Source: Oscillospiraceae bacterium (GTDB lineage: Bacteria > Bacillota > Clostridia > Oscillospirales > Ruminococcaceae). From it: a stretch of 55,104 nt of DNA. This document shows positions 41,075-50,255 of the stretch, one piece after another. The stretch lies in assembly GCA_028720105.1 (NCBI GenBank), contig JAQYLI010000003.1:1-55104 (forward strand). The letters run 5' to 3'. Each line of letters opens with the position of its first letter. Within the stretch, counting starts at the first letter, position 1. The notes below the pieces were generated by a model that had not been told where the DNA came from, did no database searches, and worked only from the letters and a program-made list of their open reading frames with translations. The translations under genes were made by a program, and so were the position numbers.

Positions 41075-42616
41075 TGATATCTGCTGAGCAGCTTTCTCCT
41101 TCCTGCCTGCCGATATGAGTGCAAACGCTGCCGCAGAAGCAGTTATGTAGAGAATAAGGCTCACAAGCTCACCCGAAAACTGTGCTTTTGTTATCCTTAC
41201 CACCGCCGAACCAAAGCCGCAGCAGGCAAGTCCTTTTAGCAGGGGGCAAATGACATAGCATTTTATGTCAAAGCGCAGTTCCGACTCTCTGCACACAACG
41301 ATTATCCTTGCGATATTGCTGAGAACATTGCTTGCATAGTATGAGATAAGCACGCCGCCGAATCCTATCCTTCCCACGAATATCATAACGCAGCCTATCC
41401 TCACCACATATTCAAACAGGGAATTTACGGTTGAAAAATTCTGCCTGCCCATTCCCTTTAAAAGCCCCTCAAGCACTATTTCCAGGTAAATAAAGGGAAT
41501 GACGGGGGCAAGTATCACAAGGGAGCGGCTCACAAGCTCATCGCTCTGGCACAGCACACGTCCTGCCAACCCTCCGCCGAAAAGAAACAGGGCGGATATG
41601 AAAAACGCATAGGAAAAGGCTTTTCGGAATGCTCCGTCTGTCAGTGAGGCAAGTCTATTTTGACGAATTTTGCTGTCGGAACAGCGGTTTGCCAAAGCTG
41701 CCTCGGGTATGATTATTCCCGAAAGGCTGGTAAGAACTGCCGAGGGGAAAAATACCGCAGGCATAATAAGGGCTTCAAAGCAGCCGTAGCAGCTGAGGGC
41801 TTCCTCGGCGCTTCGGCTGTATTTTAAAAGCGCGGCAGGCACTAAAAGCTCGTTGGCGGTGGACATAAGCATCTGCACATATCCACTGAGAAGAATGGGC
41901 AGGGAGCCTTTGAGATATCCCCCGAAAGTATCGGTGGCAAGCGGCGCGGCGCAGAGTGGCAGTCCTCTGAACGACCTGTACTCCTCCGAATATTTCAGGA
42001 GATAATAGACAAAGCTTACAAATTCTCCGAAAAGTATGCTTGCCGCTGTTATCGCATAGAATAGTTTTGTGCCGCCGAAAAACAGCAGTCCCGAAAAAAG
42101 GCTTGCCCATTTTGCGGCAAATTCCATAAGGTCTCCGCGCATAGGCACGTCCACACGGCGTATCCCGTGAAAATAACCCTTTATGCAGGAGCCTGCGGAG
42201 GCAAAGGGCAGGCTCAGAGCTATAAACCGCACCGCAAGGGAAAGCTCATTGCTGTGAAGAAGCTTTGTGCCGATAAGCTCCGCCGCAAAAAATGAGCATA
42301 TGCCAAATGTCAGCGACAGGCAGAAGGAAAATGTGAGGGAATATCTCATTACCTTTGAGAAATTTTTATGCCCTGCACCTCTTGCCTCGGAGACAAAGCG
42401 GCTGGTGGAGGTAAGTATATTTCCGTTTGCAAGCACCATTATAAAGCTAAACAGGGAGAATATCAGCGACATAAGTCCCACTGCCGCTGTTCCTGCCTTG
42501 TCCGACAGAATGGCGTTGAATACCATTGCGGCTGTCTGCATCGCAAGGCTGAGCAGGGTCATTTTTACGGCATCTCGGGCAATTTGTTTCTCGGAAACGC
42601 ACAGCACGTTCATCAT
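41054..42616 (-). CDS. SpoVB/MATE-type polysaccharide or lipid flippase
   Basis: 520 aa, about fourteen membrane helices, MOP superfamily. The N-terminal pattern FNAILSDKAGTAAVGLMSLI, then ANGNILTSTSRFVSEARG, is that of SpoVB/YtgP-like proteins, which move lipid-linked cell-wall precursors or polysaccharide units across the membrane. Whether it serves spore cortex, vegetative wall or capsule cannot be told. Ribosome-binding site AAAGG. Convergent with the Nudix remnant, divergent from nifS. Confidence 0.85.
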   Translation of the reverse strand: MMNVLCVSEKQIARDAVKMTLLSLAMQTAAMVFNAILSDKAGTAAVGLMSLIFSLFSFIMVLANGNILTSTSRFVSEARGAGHKNFSKVMRYSLTFSFCLSLTFGICSFFAAELIGTKLLHSNELSLAVRFIALSLPFASAGSCIKGYFHGIRRVDVPMRGDLMEFAAKWASLFSGLLFFGGTKLFYAITAASILFGEFVSFVYYLLKYSEEYRSFRGLPLCAAPLATDTFGGYLKGSLPILLSGYVQMLMSTANELLVPAALLKYSRSAEEALSCYGCFEALIMPAVFFPSAVLTSLSGIIIPEAALANRCSDSKIRQNRLASLTDGAFRKAFSYAFFISALFLFGGGLAGRVLCQSDELVSRSLVILAPVIPFIYLEIVLEGLLKGMGRQNFSTVNSLFEYVVRIGCVMIFVGRIGFGGVLISYYASNVLSNIARIIVVCRESELRFDIKCYVICPLLKGLACCGFGSAVVRITKAQFSGELVSLILYITASAAAFALISAGRKEKAAQQISSFGNSR

Positions 42617-42775
42617 AGTTTTTGTTCACCTTTAAATATTTTTTTCTTTAGGATATTATATTTTTGTGAGCAGAGGAATATGACGGACGAAAATTTATCC
42701 TACCGTAAAACCCTACAACCAAAGAGAAAAAAATGCATAAAAACTGTGCAAAAGGTAAAAATAACTGTAAAGCTA

Positions 42776-42804
42776 TTGTAATTCCCACCTGAAAGGTATA
42801 TAAT
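42776..42804 (+). promoter_or_regulatory. Promoter of the nifS-iscU pair
   Basis: TTGTAA (42776-42781), 17-bp spacer, TATAAT (42799-42804), leaving a leader of about 90 nt that contains an inverted repeat. Confidence 0.7.
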
Positions 42805-42825
42805 AATATATAGACAATCGTTGAA

Positions 42826-42865
42826 ATTCGGATAATATGTCCTATAAAATCATACTAATCCGAAT
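42826..42865 (+). promoter_or_regulatory. Inverted repeat in the nifS leader
   Basis: ATTCGGAT (42826-42833) and ATCCGAAT (42858-42865) with additional TATG/CATA pairing inside. It lies between promoter and ribosome-binding site and could be an operator (for example of an Rrf2-type regulator) or an mRNA hairpin. A second weak TATAAT follows at about 42870. Confidence 0.45.
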
Positions 42866-42901
42866 GGAATTATAATATTTGCACCGAAAGGCTGAACACA
42901 A

Positions 42902-44128
42902 ATGGAAAAACGTTTTATTTACGCCGATAATTCGGCTACTACTAAAGTTTCTGAAAGCGTTCTTCGGGAAATGCTCCCCTATTTCACCGAAGAATACGGC
43001 AACCCTTCAAGCATTTACAAGATAGGCAGAAGCGCCGGCAGAGCCATTGAGACTGCAAGAGAGCGCATTGCGGCTGTTTTCGGCTGCCAGCCCTCCGAGA
43101 TTTATTTCACAAGCGGCGGCTCCGAGGCTGACAACTGGGCTATAAGAGGCGCGGCGGCAAAGATGGCTGCAAAGGGCAAAAAGCACATTATCACAACTGC
43201 TTTTGAACACCACGCCGTTCTCCACACCTGCGAATATCTTGAAAAGCAGGGCTTTGAGGTAACATATCTGCCCGTGGGCGAAAAGGGTCTTATCACTGCC
43301 GAGCAGGTTGAAAATGCCATCAGAGAGGACACCGCTCTTGTTACCGTAATGTACGCTAACAACGAAATTGGCACGATCATGCCCATTCCCGAGATCGCGG
43401 AGGTCTGCCATAAAAAGGGCGTGCTTTTCCACACCGACGCTGTTCAGGCGGTGGGAAATGTTCCCATAAATGTGGCGGAGCAGGGAATTGATATGATGAG
43501 TATGTCGGGGCACAAGATACACGCTCAAAAGGGCATCGGCTTCCTTTATGTCAAAAAGGGCATTGTCCTGCCAAACCTCATTTACGGCGGCGGTCAGGAA
43601 AAGGGCAGGAGAGCAGGCACCGAGAATGTTCCTGCTATTATGGGTCTTGCACGCGCTGTGGAGGACGCCTGCGCGGATATCCCCGAAAAGGCTGAGAGGA
43701 TAACTAAGATAAGAGAGCATATTATTGACGGAATCCTTAAAAATGTTCCCGCCGCACGTCTCAACGGCGACAGGGAGAAAAGGCTGCCCGGAAATATCAA
43801 TATTTCCTTCCTTGGCGTTGAGGGCGAGTCACTCCTGCTTATGCTTGATATGAACGGCATATGCGCTTCAAGCGGCTCTGCCTGCACCAGCGGTTCCCTT
43901 GACCCCTCTCACGTACTGCTGTCTCTTGGTCTGCCCCACGAGGTGGCTCACGGCTCTATGAGACTTTCCATCGCCGACCCCATTACAATGGAGGACGGGG
44001 ATTACATCATTGAGACGGTGACAAAGGTGGTTGAGAAGATAAGAAATATGTCCCCTCTCTGGGAGGATATCAAAAACAAAAAACAGGGCACGGAGCGCCT
44101 ACTCAGCTTCGTTTCCCCTATCGAATAA
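42902..44128 (+). CDS. nifS: Cysteine desulfurase (NifS/IscS type)
   Basis: 408 aa PLP enzyme that takes sulfur from cysteine for iron-sulfur assembly. N-terminus [18 protein letters not shown] lysine in [13 protein letters not shown], active cysteine in [10 protein letters not shown] (short loop type, group I). The C-terminus has an extra helical tail (about 385-408). iscU follows after 15 bp, forming a minimal NIF/ISC unit; tRNA thiolation is a possible second use. Confidence 0.95.
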   Translation: MEKRFIYADNSATTKVSESVLREMLPYFTEEYGNPSSIYKIGRSAGRAIETARERIAAVFGCQPSEIYFTSGGSEADNWAIRGAAAKMAAKGKKHIITTAFEHHAVLHTCEYLEKQGFEVTYLPVGEKGLITAEQVENAIREDTALVTVMYANNEIGTIMPIPEIAEVCHKKGVLFHTDAVQAVGNVPINVAEQGIDMMSMSGHKIHAQKGIGFLYVKKGIVLPNLIYGGGQEKGRRAGTENVPAIMGLARAVEDACADIPEKAERITKIREHIIDGILKNVPAARLNGDREKRLPGNINISFLGVEGESLLLMLDMNGICASSGSACTSGSLDPSHVLLSLGLPHEVAHGSMRLSIADPITMEDGDYIIETVTKVVEKIRNMSPLWEDIKNKKQGTERLLSFVSPIE

Positions 44129-44143
44129 AGGAGTCTGATAACT

Positions 44144-44569
44144 ATGATGCTTTACAGCGAAAAGGTAATGGATCACTTTGCAAATCCCCGCAATGTGGGC
44201 GAGATAGAAAACGCCGACGGTATTGGCGAGGTGGGAAATGCAAAGTGCGGCGATATTATGAAGATGTATATCAAGGTGGATAATGGCGTTATTTCCGATG
44301 TCAAGTTCAAGACCTTCGGCTGCGGCGCGGCAGTCGCAACCTCCTCTATGGCTACGGAAATGATAATGGGCAAGAGCATTGACGATGCCCTCAAGCTTAC
44401 CAACAAGGCGGTTGTTGAGGCGCTGGACGGTCTGCCTGCTTCAAAAATCCACTGCTCCGTTCTTGCGGAACAGGCTCTCAAGAGCGCAATTGCCGATTAT
44501 TACAAGAGGCAGGGCGTTGACCCCGAGCCTATTGTGGGCAAGATAGAAGAGTGCGAAGCCTGCCACTAA
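44144..44569 (+). CDS. iscU: Iron-sulfur scaffold protein IscU/NifU N-terminal type
   Basis: 141 aa. Scaffold on which NifS-derived sulfur and iron form a cluster. The three cysteines are in NAKCGD, FGCGAA and IHCSVLAEQAL, together with the usual start YSEKVMDHFANPRNVGEI. A further cysteine pair lies at the end (ECEACH). The start may be the second of two adjacent ATGs. Same transcript as nifS. Confidence 0.95.
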   Translation: MMLYSEKVMDHFANPRNVGEIENADGIGEVGNAKCGDIMKMYIKVDNGVISDVKFKTFGCGAAVATSSMATEMIMGKSIDDALKLTNKAVVEALDGLPASKIHCSVLAEQALKSAIADYYKRQGVDPEPIVGKIEECEACH

Positions 44570-44585
44570 TTTACCAAATGAAACT

Positions 44586-44627
44586 AACAGGATATGCCCT
44601 ACAGCTTATGGCATATCCTGTTTTTTT
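44586..44627 (+). terminator. Terminator of the nifS-iscU transcript
   Basis: AACAGGATATGCC (44586-44598) and GGCATATCCTGTT (44610-44622), perfect 13-bp stem, T-run to 44627. Confidence 0.95.
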
Positions 44628-44646
44628 GTATAATTATGTAAACCTT

Positions 44647-44709
44647 TTCACGATAATATATGTGAAAATGTGCCACGATTTTGTAAGTATTCACAAAAAT
44701 TATCGTGAA
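44647..44709 (+). promoter_or_regulatory. Paired inverted-repeat operator upstream of pfp
   Basis: Two 20-bp sites, TTCACGATAATATATGTGAA (44647-44666) and TTCACAAAAATTATCGTGAA (44690-44709), each TTCAC-N10-GTGAA, and the two are inverted copies of each other (17 of 20 match). Centres are 43 bp apart, about four helical turns. This looks like a dimer-of-dimers operator. I could not place the promoter firmly; AT-rich -10-like boxes lie at 44740-44755. Confidence 0.6.
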
Positions 44710-44863
44710 GTCTGCATATAGCATTATATCGGGTGTGTGTGATAAAATAAATATAAAGAGGCGTGTGCCTTGCTTTATGATTTATTCCGGATTGTTTATT
44801 CGGCAGCATTCCGGTGGACAAAATTAAAGAATAAAGAATAAACGTAAAAAGGACGGTATCTTT

Positions 44864-46093
44864 ATGTTTAATATTGCTGTTGCCCAGTCGGGAGGTCCCA
44901 CCTCCGCCATTAACGCTTCTCTTGCAGGCGTTTTCCGTCAGGCTTCAAAGTCTCCCGAGATCGGCAAGATATACGGCTCCATTAACGGAATTGAGGGTAT
45001 GATAAACGGCAATCTGGTTCCTCTTGACAGTATTCTCACCTCCGAGCACGATGTGGAGCTGCTGAAAAAAACTCCCTCCACCGTTCTCGGCTCCTGCCGC
45101 TACAAGCTGGCGGAATATGACCCCACCGACAGCCGAACCGAGTCCGAATATATGAGGATAATCCACACTTTTGAGGAGTATGACATAAAGTCTTTCTTTT
45201 ACATTGGCGGCAATGACTCTATGGATACCGTTATGAAGCTTGACCGCTACTGCAGGGCGGTGGGCAAGGACGTTAAGATAATCGGCGTTCCCAAGACCAT
45301 TGACAATGACCTCCCCGAGACTGACCACACCCCGGGCTTTGGCTCGGCGGCGAAATATGTGGCTACCACTCTCCAGGAGATAATCAGAGACAGCCGTGTT
45401 TACAGCATACAGTCCATTACCATTGTGGAAATTATGGGCAGAAACGCAGGCTGGCTCACAGCTTCCTCCTGCGTTCTCCGTGCAAACGGAGAGCCTGCTC
45501 CTCACCTTATCTATGTTCCCGAGGCGTTTCCGAACGGCTTTGATATGGAGCATTTCCTTGATGATGTGGCACGTATGATGAAGCGCTACCGTGCGGTCAT
45601 TATCGCTGTTTCAGAGGGCATCGTTCCCACGGACAGGCAGTATGTGAAAACAGGGGCAGACGCTTTCGGTCACACGGATAATTCAGGTGTGGCGAAATAT
45701 CTTGAGCACCGATGCTCGGAGAGGTTCGGCTGCAAGGTTCGTTCCATTGAACTGAACGTTATGCAGAGGTGCAGCTCTCACATTGCTTCTCTTACCGATC
45801 TGGACGAGTCCGAGAGGATAGGCTCTGCGGCGGTGGACTGCGCTCTTGCGGGAAACAGCGGCAGAATGATGGGCTTTCGCCGCATAAGCAGCGAGCCTTA
45901 CAGAGTGGAGATCGTTTCCTATGATGTGGCGCAGACGGCTAACAAGGAAAAATATTTCCCTTCCGAGTGGATAACCGATGACAAGTGCGACGTTACTCCC
46001 GACGCTCTGAACTACTTCCTGCCCCTTATTCAGGGCGAAGTTACCACCGAATACAGAAACGGCATTCCCGTTCATTTCAGATTAAATCAGTAA
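44864..46093 (+). CDS. pfp: Phosphofructokinase, pyrophosphate-type
   Basis: 409 aa. Phosphorylates fructose 6-phosphate in glycolysis. GGNDSMD (115-121) and PKTIDNDLP with Lys144 mark the PPi-dependent type: Asp at the second acid position and Lys where ATP enzymes carry Gly. N-terminal AVAQSGGPTSAINASL and the substrate loop EIMGRNAGWLT fit the family. A paired operator lies in the 294-bp upstream gap. ATP use is less likely but not excluded. Confidence 0.9.
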   Translation: MFNIAVAQSGGPTSAINASLAGVFRQASKSPEIGKIYGSINGIEGMINGNLVPLDSILTSEHDVELLKKTPSTVLGSCRYKLAEYDPTDSRTESEYMRIIHTFEEYDIKSFFYIGGNDSMDTVMKLDRYCRAVGKDVKIIGVPKTIDNDLPETDHTPGFGSAAKYVATTLQEIIRDSRVYSIQSITIVEIMGRNAGWLTASSCVLRANGEPAPHLIYVPEAFPNGFDMEHFLDDVARMMKRYRAVIIAVSEGIVPTDRQYVKTGADAFGHTDNSGVAKYLEHRCSERFGCKVRSIELNVMQRCSSHIASLTDLDESERIGSAAVDCALAGNSGRMMGFRRISSEPYRVEIVSYDVAQTANKEKYFPSEWITDDKCDVTPDALNYFLPLIQGEVTTEYRNGIPVHFRLNQ

Positions 46094-46120
46094 TTCGGAA
46101 AAAAACAAAGTTTTTTTCAG

Positions 46121-46149
46121 CGGACTGTTTTGTAACAGTCCGTTTTTTT
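46121..46149 (+). terminator. Terminator of pfp
   Basis: CGGACTGTT (46121-46129), 4-nt loop, AACAGTCCG (46134-46142), then seven T. Confidence 0.93.
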
Positions 46150-46195
46150 ATAAAAAATGCAGAATATGCTTTGGAAAATTTGTTCCGTTTGCCTA

Positions 46196-46224
46196 TTGAC
46201 ATTTTGGTACATATGTGTTATAAT
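46196..46224 (+). promoter_or_regulatory. Promoter of the DUF1624 gene
   Basis: TTGACA (46196-46201), 17-bp spacer, TATAAT (46219-46224). Strikingly similar to the promoter at 40306-40334, including the spacer (TTGGTACATATGTG here, TTGGCACAGATGTG there). Confidence 0.85.
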
Positions 46225-46338
46225 ATAAAAAATGAAATTCCGCTGACCGTTGAACGGTATTCTGCTGCCGGATTTTTTGCGTCTTGACAACTCTCCCTCA
46301 CAACATTATAATTATTATAACTAAACACGAAAGGAGCT

Positions 46339-47115
46339 ATGACTGTGCAAGCTGCCCCTACCATTACCGAAGCTGCAAAAAAAGAGCGCATTGCCGCTCT
46401 CGATATACTGAGAGGAGGAGCAATGGTGCTTGTAATGCTCTACCATCTCCTTTTCGACCTGCGCTATATCTATAACATTCCACTCCCACGACCCATTACT
46501 CCCGGACAGCCCGAAACGGAAACTGTTCACATCTGCTTTCTCTGGGTGCTCTTCGCAGTCTCGGGGATATGCACCCGCTTTTCCAAAGACCCCATAAAAA
46601 GAGGTGCTTTTCTTTATATCGTGGGCTGGCTCATAACCTTTGTGACCTCCTATTTTATCCCCTCGGAGCTTATTGTTTTCGGAGTGCTGAGCTGCTTCGG
46701 TGCTTGTATGGTTATATGCGGACTGCTCCGTCCACTGCTTGATAAAATACCGTGGCAGGCGATGCTTATCGTCTCTGCCCTGTTATGGATAATTTTTATG
46801 GACTTTCACCGAAACGGAACAATACATCTTTTTGTTACCGATATCACTGTTCCACTCCCCGCCGTTGACCGATATCTGTTTCCCATAGGCATAACAGGAA
46901 AGGGATTTTACAGCGCCGATTATTTTCCGCTTATCCCTTACATATTTATGTTTCTGTTCGGCTATGCTCTTCACGTCCCCGTAAAGGAGCATAAACTGCC
47001 CGAAGCCTTCTACCGAATGAAATACCGCCCCCTTGAATTCATAGGCAGACATTCCCTGCTCATATATGCCGTACATCAGCCTATAATGCTGCTGATACTT
47101 GAACTCGTACTGTGA
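46339..47115 (+). CDS. DUF1624-type membrane acyltransferase-like protein
   Basis: 258 aa, about seven membrane helices. The start KKERIAALDILRGGAMVLVM and MLYHLLFDLRYIYN fit the heparan-alpha-glucosaminide N-acetyltransferase-like (DUF1624) family, with the conserved FIGRHSLLIYAVHQPI near the C-terminus. It may acylate an extracellular glycan; substrate unknown. Ribosome-binding site AAAGGAG is close to the ATG; a GTG at 46345 would have better spacing. Confidence 0.85.
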   Translation: MTVQAAPTITEAAKKERIAALDILRGGAMVLVMLYHLLFDLRYIYNIPLPRPITPGQPETETVHICFLWVLFAVSGICTRFSKDPIKRGAFLYIVGWLITFVTSYFIPSELIVFGVLSCFGACMVICGLLRPLLDKIPWQAMLIVSALLWIIFMDFHRNGTIHLFVTDITVPLPAVDRYLFPIGITGKGFYSADYFPLIPYIFMFLFGYALHVPVKEHKLPEAFYRMKYRPLEFIGRHSLLIYAVHQPIMLLILELVL

Positions 47116-47126
47116 CGAAAGTAAAT

Positions 47127-47302
47127 TGCGGGTGACGACCCGCGGCGAGACGTTCTATAATTTATTTGAGCGACAGACGGACAGCTCGGTAACGTTACAA
47201 ATATGTGTAATTGTTTCACAAAGAATTTTGTAGGGGACGGGTCTCCCGTCCACTACATTGATTGGAGCAAATTACCCGCCAAATTACGATTTATCGAGCT
47301 GT
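47127..47302 (+). repeat. Dispersed intergenic repeat, copy C, with inverted partial copy
   Basis: Part one (47127-47198): hairpin GCGGGTGACGACCCGC, CGTTCTATAATTTATTTG, and GACAGCTCGGTAAC, matching copies A and B. Part two: a hairpin GGACGGGTCTCCCGTCC (47236-47252) and, read on the minus strand, GACAGCTCGATAAATCG (about 47285-47302), an inverted version of the part-one end. The whole gap 47116-47381 has no gene. Confidence 0.65.
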
Positions 47303-47381
47303 CTCAAATTTGAAGTTATTATTTTTAAATCACTTTTTCATTTATCAAATGTGAACCCCCTATAAAAAAGGAGCAAAGTAA

Positions 47382-47861
47382 ATGTTCAACATCAACCTCA
47401 TAACCGTAGGCAAGCTCAAGGAAAACTATCTGAGAGAAGCCTGTGCCGAATATACAAAACGTCTCGGAGCCTACTGCCACATAAAAATAACCGAACTGCC
47501 CGAATGCCGTCTCCCCGACAATCCTTCCGAAAAGGTGATAAAATCGGCTCTCGACACCGAAGCGGTCGCGATACTCGCTGCCGCAGGCAGCGACGCTGTT
47601 ATCGCAATGTGCATTGAGGGCAAAATGATGAGCAGCGAGGATTTTTCCGAAAGACTGCAGAAATTCGCCGTAGAGGGAAAAAGCTCTGTCAGTATCGTCA
47701 TTGGCAGCTCCTACGGACTTTCCGACAATGTAAAAAACGCTGCTGCACTCAGGCTATCAATGTCCCCTATGACCTTTCCTCATCAGCTTGCAAGGGTAAT
47801 GCTCCTTGAGCAGCTTTATCGTGCAATGTCCATACTCGGAAACGGGAAATATCATAAGTGA
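47382..47861 (+). CDS. rlmH: 23S rRNA pseudouridine1915 N3-methyltransferase RlmH
   Basis: 159 aa SPOUT enzyme acting on the 70S ribosome with S-adenosylmethionine. Start INLITVGKLKENYLREACAE; knot motifs VIGSSYGLSD and LSMSPMTFPHQLARVML, LEQLYRA, and the C-terminal YHK. The family usually has GG where SS appears in IGSSYG, a mild variation. Ends 10 bp inside the convergent recQ gene. Confidence 0.95.
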   Translation: MFNINLITVGKLKENYLREACAEYTKRLGAYCHIKITELPECRLPDNPSEKVIKSALDTEAVAILAAAGSDAVIAMCIEGKMMSSEDFSERLQKFAVEGKSSVSIVIGSSYGLSDNVKNAAALRLSMSPMTFPHQLARVMLLEQLYRAMSILGNGKYHK

Positions 47862-50101
47862 GCTGCCTGATATCCGCCGATATTCCCCAGATTATCCGCA
47901 ATAAATCTCTGCGCCCGAGGGCTGTACAGCACACGGGTGTAGCTTTTACCCGAAGAAGCGGTGAACTGCTCTTCAAAAATGCCTATCCCGGCACTGCGCC
48001 CCGTAACGCCCTTCCGCTCGCCGCCGTCACTATCGGGGCAAACTTGCAGATACCCCTCAGAAATAAGCCATTCAAGGACTGCCGTTCTCAGATTTGCGGC
48101 TGATACATTTACCCCTGCCGCTGTAATAATGCTGCTTATCAGCGCTGTAATGTTCATATTCTCCTCAGAGGGGGAAAATTGGGAAATTCCCCTTTCAAGC
48201 TCCTCAAAAGCCCGATTTCTGTCCTCGGGAGTTTTCATACGGTTAACGGGAGCCTTCTTTACTGTAGGCTCTCCCGGGGGATTTTCACCGCAGTAGTCTT
48301 TTATTGCCCCGATAAACTCGTCTCCGTACCGCTCAAGCTTTGCGCTGCCCACGCCCGAAACATTCAGAAATTCCGCAGGCGTACAGGGACGCTTTTCACA
48401 CATATCCGCAAGGGTGGCGTCCGTAAAAATAAAATAGGCAGGCACTCCCTGAACGGAGGCTATTTTCTGTCTCAGCTTCTTGAGAATTTCCATAAGCTTC
48501 GGGTCTGCCGCATAAACGAGAGTTTCCTTCTGCTTTTTCTCCTTTACCTCGTCTTCGGGGATACGAGCTTTGACGGTCACAGTTCCCCTTAGCACCTCAA
48601 GCGCAGAATTATCCACCGTCAGAACGGGACGGTCTCCCTCGGTGCGCTTGATATATCCCATAACCTCAAGCCGTTCCATAATGCGCCTGATACGCCGCTC
48701 CGAGGTCTCTTTCATAATGCCGTATGTAGAAAGCTTGTCAAGCCCCCACCCGGAAAGCTTTTCCGACTCGCTGCCCCTTAAAATGTCGCATATCACCTTA
48801 ATGCCGAACCGCTGCCCTGCACGGTATATGCAGGAAATTATCTTCTGGGACTCCACAGTGATATCCGTTTCCTCAGAATCAGAACAGCAGACAGAACAGC
48901 AGCCGCACTCGAGAGGTGCCTTTTCTCCGAAATAACGCAGTATATATCCTCTGAGACAGTCGCCGCAGGTACAGTAATAGGTCATATCACGAAGTCGTTT
49001 CAGATCTCTCCGTTTCGTTTCCTCGGCAATGGCAGGCTCCTGCTCCGACTCCTCATAGCTTTTGTTTATCAGAAATTCCGCCGTTATCACGTCCCTGCCG
49101 CTGTAAAGCAAAATGCAGTCCGAGGGTGAGCCGTCACGCCCTGCACGGCCTGCCTCCTGATAATAGCTTTCCACGTCCTTGGGCATATTGTAGTGGATAA
49201 CAAAGGTAACGTTTGATTTATCAATGCCCATTCCAAAGGCGTTGGTGGCGACCATAATCCGCCTGCGGTCAAAAATAAAGTCCTCCTGATTTACACGTCT
49301 TTCCTCCTCGGAAAGTCCTGCGTGATATCTTGCAGCGGAAAATCCCATTTCGCACAGCTTTGCGCATACATCTTCAACATTCTTCCTTGTGGAACAGTAA
49401 ACAATGCCGCTGCGCCCCTCTTTGTCATATGCAGTCACAAGCCTTTTAAGGTCTGCGAATTTGTCAGAGGGACGGCGCACCTCGAAATAGAGATTTTTTC
49501 TGTCAAAGCCTGTGACCAGCGTAAAGGGGTCACGAAGCTCAAGAAGCCTTACAATATCATCACGCACACGCTGTGTGGCGGTGGCGGTAAATGCGGTCAT
49601 AACGGGTCTTTGGGGCAGTGATGCCGCAAATTTCGGGATATTAAGATAGCTGGGTCTGAAATCCTGTCCCCATTGTGAAATACAATGCGCCTCATCAACG
49701 GTTATCATAGAAATATTCGCTTTCCGTGCGAAATTCACAAAAAGCTCGGAATCAAGCCGCTCGGGTGCAACATAGATAAGCTTATACACCCCTGCTTCGG
49801 CGTTTCTGATAACGGCGTAAAGCTGGTTCATTGTAAGTGAGCTGTTTATATATGCGGCTCTTATCCCAGACTGCACCAGCGCTCCCACCTGGTCCTGCAT
49901 AAGTGAGATAAGGGGAGAAACCACTATGGTTATCCCCTCCATCATAAGCGCAGGTATCTGATAGCAAAGGGATTTCCCTGCTCCTGTGGGCATAACTCCC
50001 AGAGTGTCTCTCCCCGAAATGATGCTCTCCACCAGCTCGTCCTGACCCGGTCGGAAGCTTTCATATCCGAAATATTTTTTTAAGATATCATTCTGAACCA
50101 T
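47852..50101 (-). CDS. recQ: ATP-dependent DNA helicase RecQ
   Basis: 749 aa. Helicase motifs MPTGAGKSLCYQIPA (I), VDEAHCISQWGQDFRP (II), FTATAT (III), QEAGRAGRDG (VI); zinc-binding cysteines in YYCTCGDCLRGYIL and ECGCCSVCC; winged helix; HRDC domain (about 530-600, with LMEILKKLRQKIASVQ and VSGVGSAKLERYG); and a C-terminal extension of about 130 residues. It unwinds DNA in recombination repair. Monocistronic; convergent with rlmH. Confidence 0.95.
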   Translation of the reverse strand: MVQNDILKKYFGYESFRPGQDELVESIISGRDTLGVMPTGAGKSLCYQIPALMMEGITIVVSPLISLMQDQVGALVQSGIRAAYINSSLTMNQLYAVIRNAEAGVYKLIYVAPERLDSELFVNFARKANISMITVDEAHCISQWGQDFRPSYLNIPKFAASLPQRPVMTAFTATATQRVRDDIVRLLELRDPFTLVTGFDRKNLYFEVRRPSDKFADLKRLVTAYDKEGRSGIVYCSTRKNVEDVCAKLCEMGFSAARYHAGLSEEERRVNQEDFIFDRRRIMVATNAFGMGIDKSNVTFVIHYNMPKDVESYYQEAGRAGRDGSPSDCILLYSGRDVITAEFLINKSYEESEQEPAIAEETKRRDLKRLRDMTYYCTCGDCLRGYILRYFGEKAPLECGCCSVCCSDSEETDITVESQKIISCIYRAGQRFGIKVICDILRGSESEKLSGWGLDKLSTYGIMKETSERRIRRIMERLEVMGYIKRTEGDRPVLTVDNSALEVLRGTVTVKARIPEDEVKEKKQKETLVYAADPKLMEILKKLRQKIASVQGVPAYFIFTDATLADMCEKRPCTPAEFLNVSGVGSAKLERYGDEFIGAIKDYCGENPPGEPTVKKAPVNRMKTPEDRNRAFEELERGISQFSPSEENMNITALISSIITAAGVNVSAANLRTAVLEWLISEGYLQVCPDSDGGERKGVTGRSAGIGIFEEQFTASSGKSYTRVLYSPRAQRFIADNLGNIGGYQAAHL

Positions 50102-50198
50102 TTTTTCACCCGATATATTTTCCGCTCTGCGGTTTTTTTTCTACAGGTAATTATAGCATATCCCACGTGATTTTGCAAGAGTACGATCTGCGACGGAA

Positions 50199-50234
50199 AA
50201 CGGGCTGCTGCGTTCAAAACCGCAGCAACCCGTT
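50199..50234 (-). terminator. Terminator of the second chemoreceptor gene
   Basis: AACGGGCTGCTGCG (50199-50212) and CGCAGCAACCCGTT (50221-50234) pair with one mismatch; minus strand continues TTTTCC. Nothing else is visible in the 154-bp gap. Confidence 0.85.
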
Positions 50235-50255
50235 CATATTGCGAAAATAATAATA

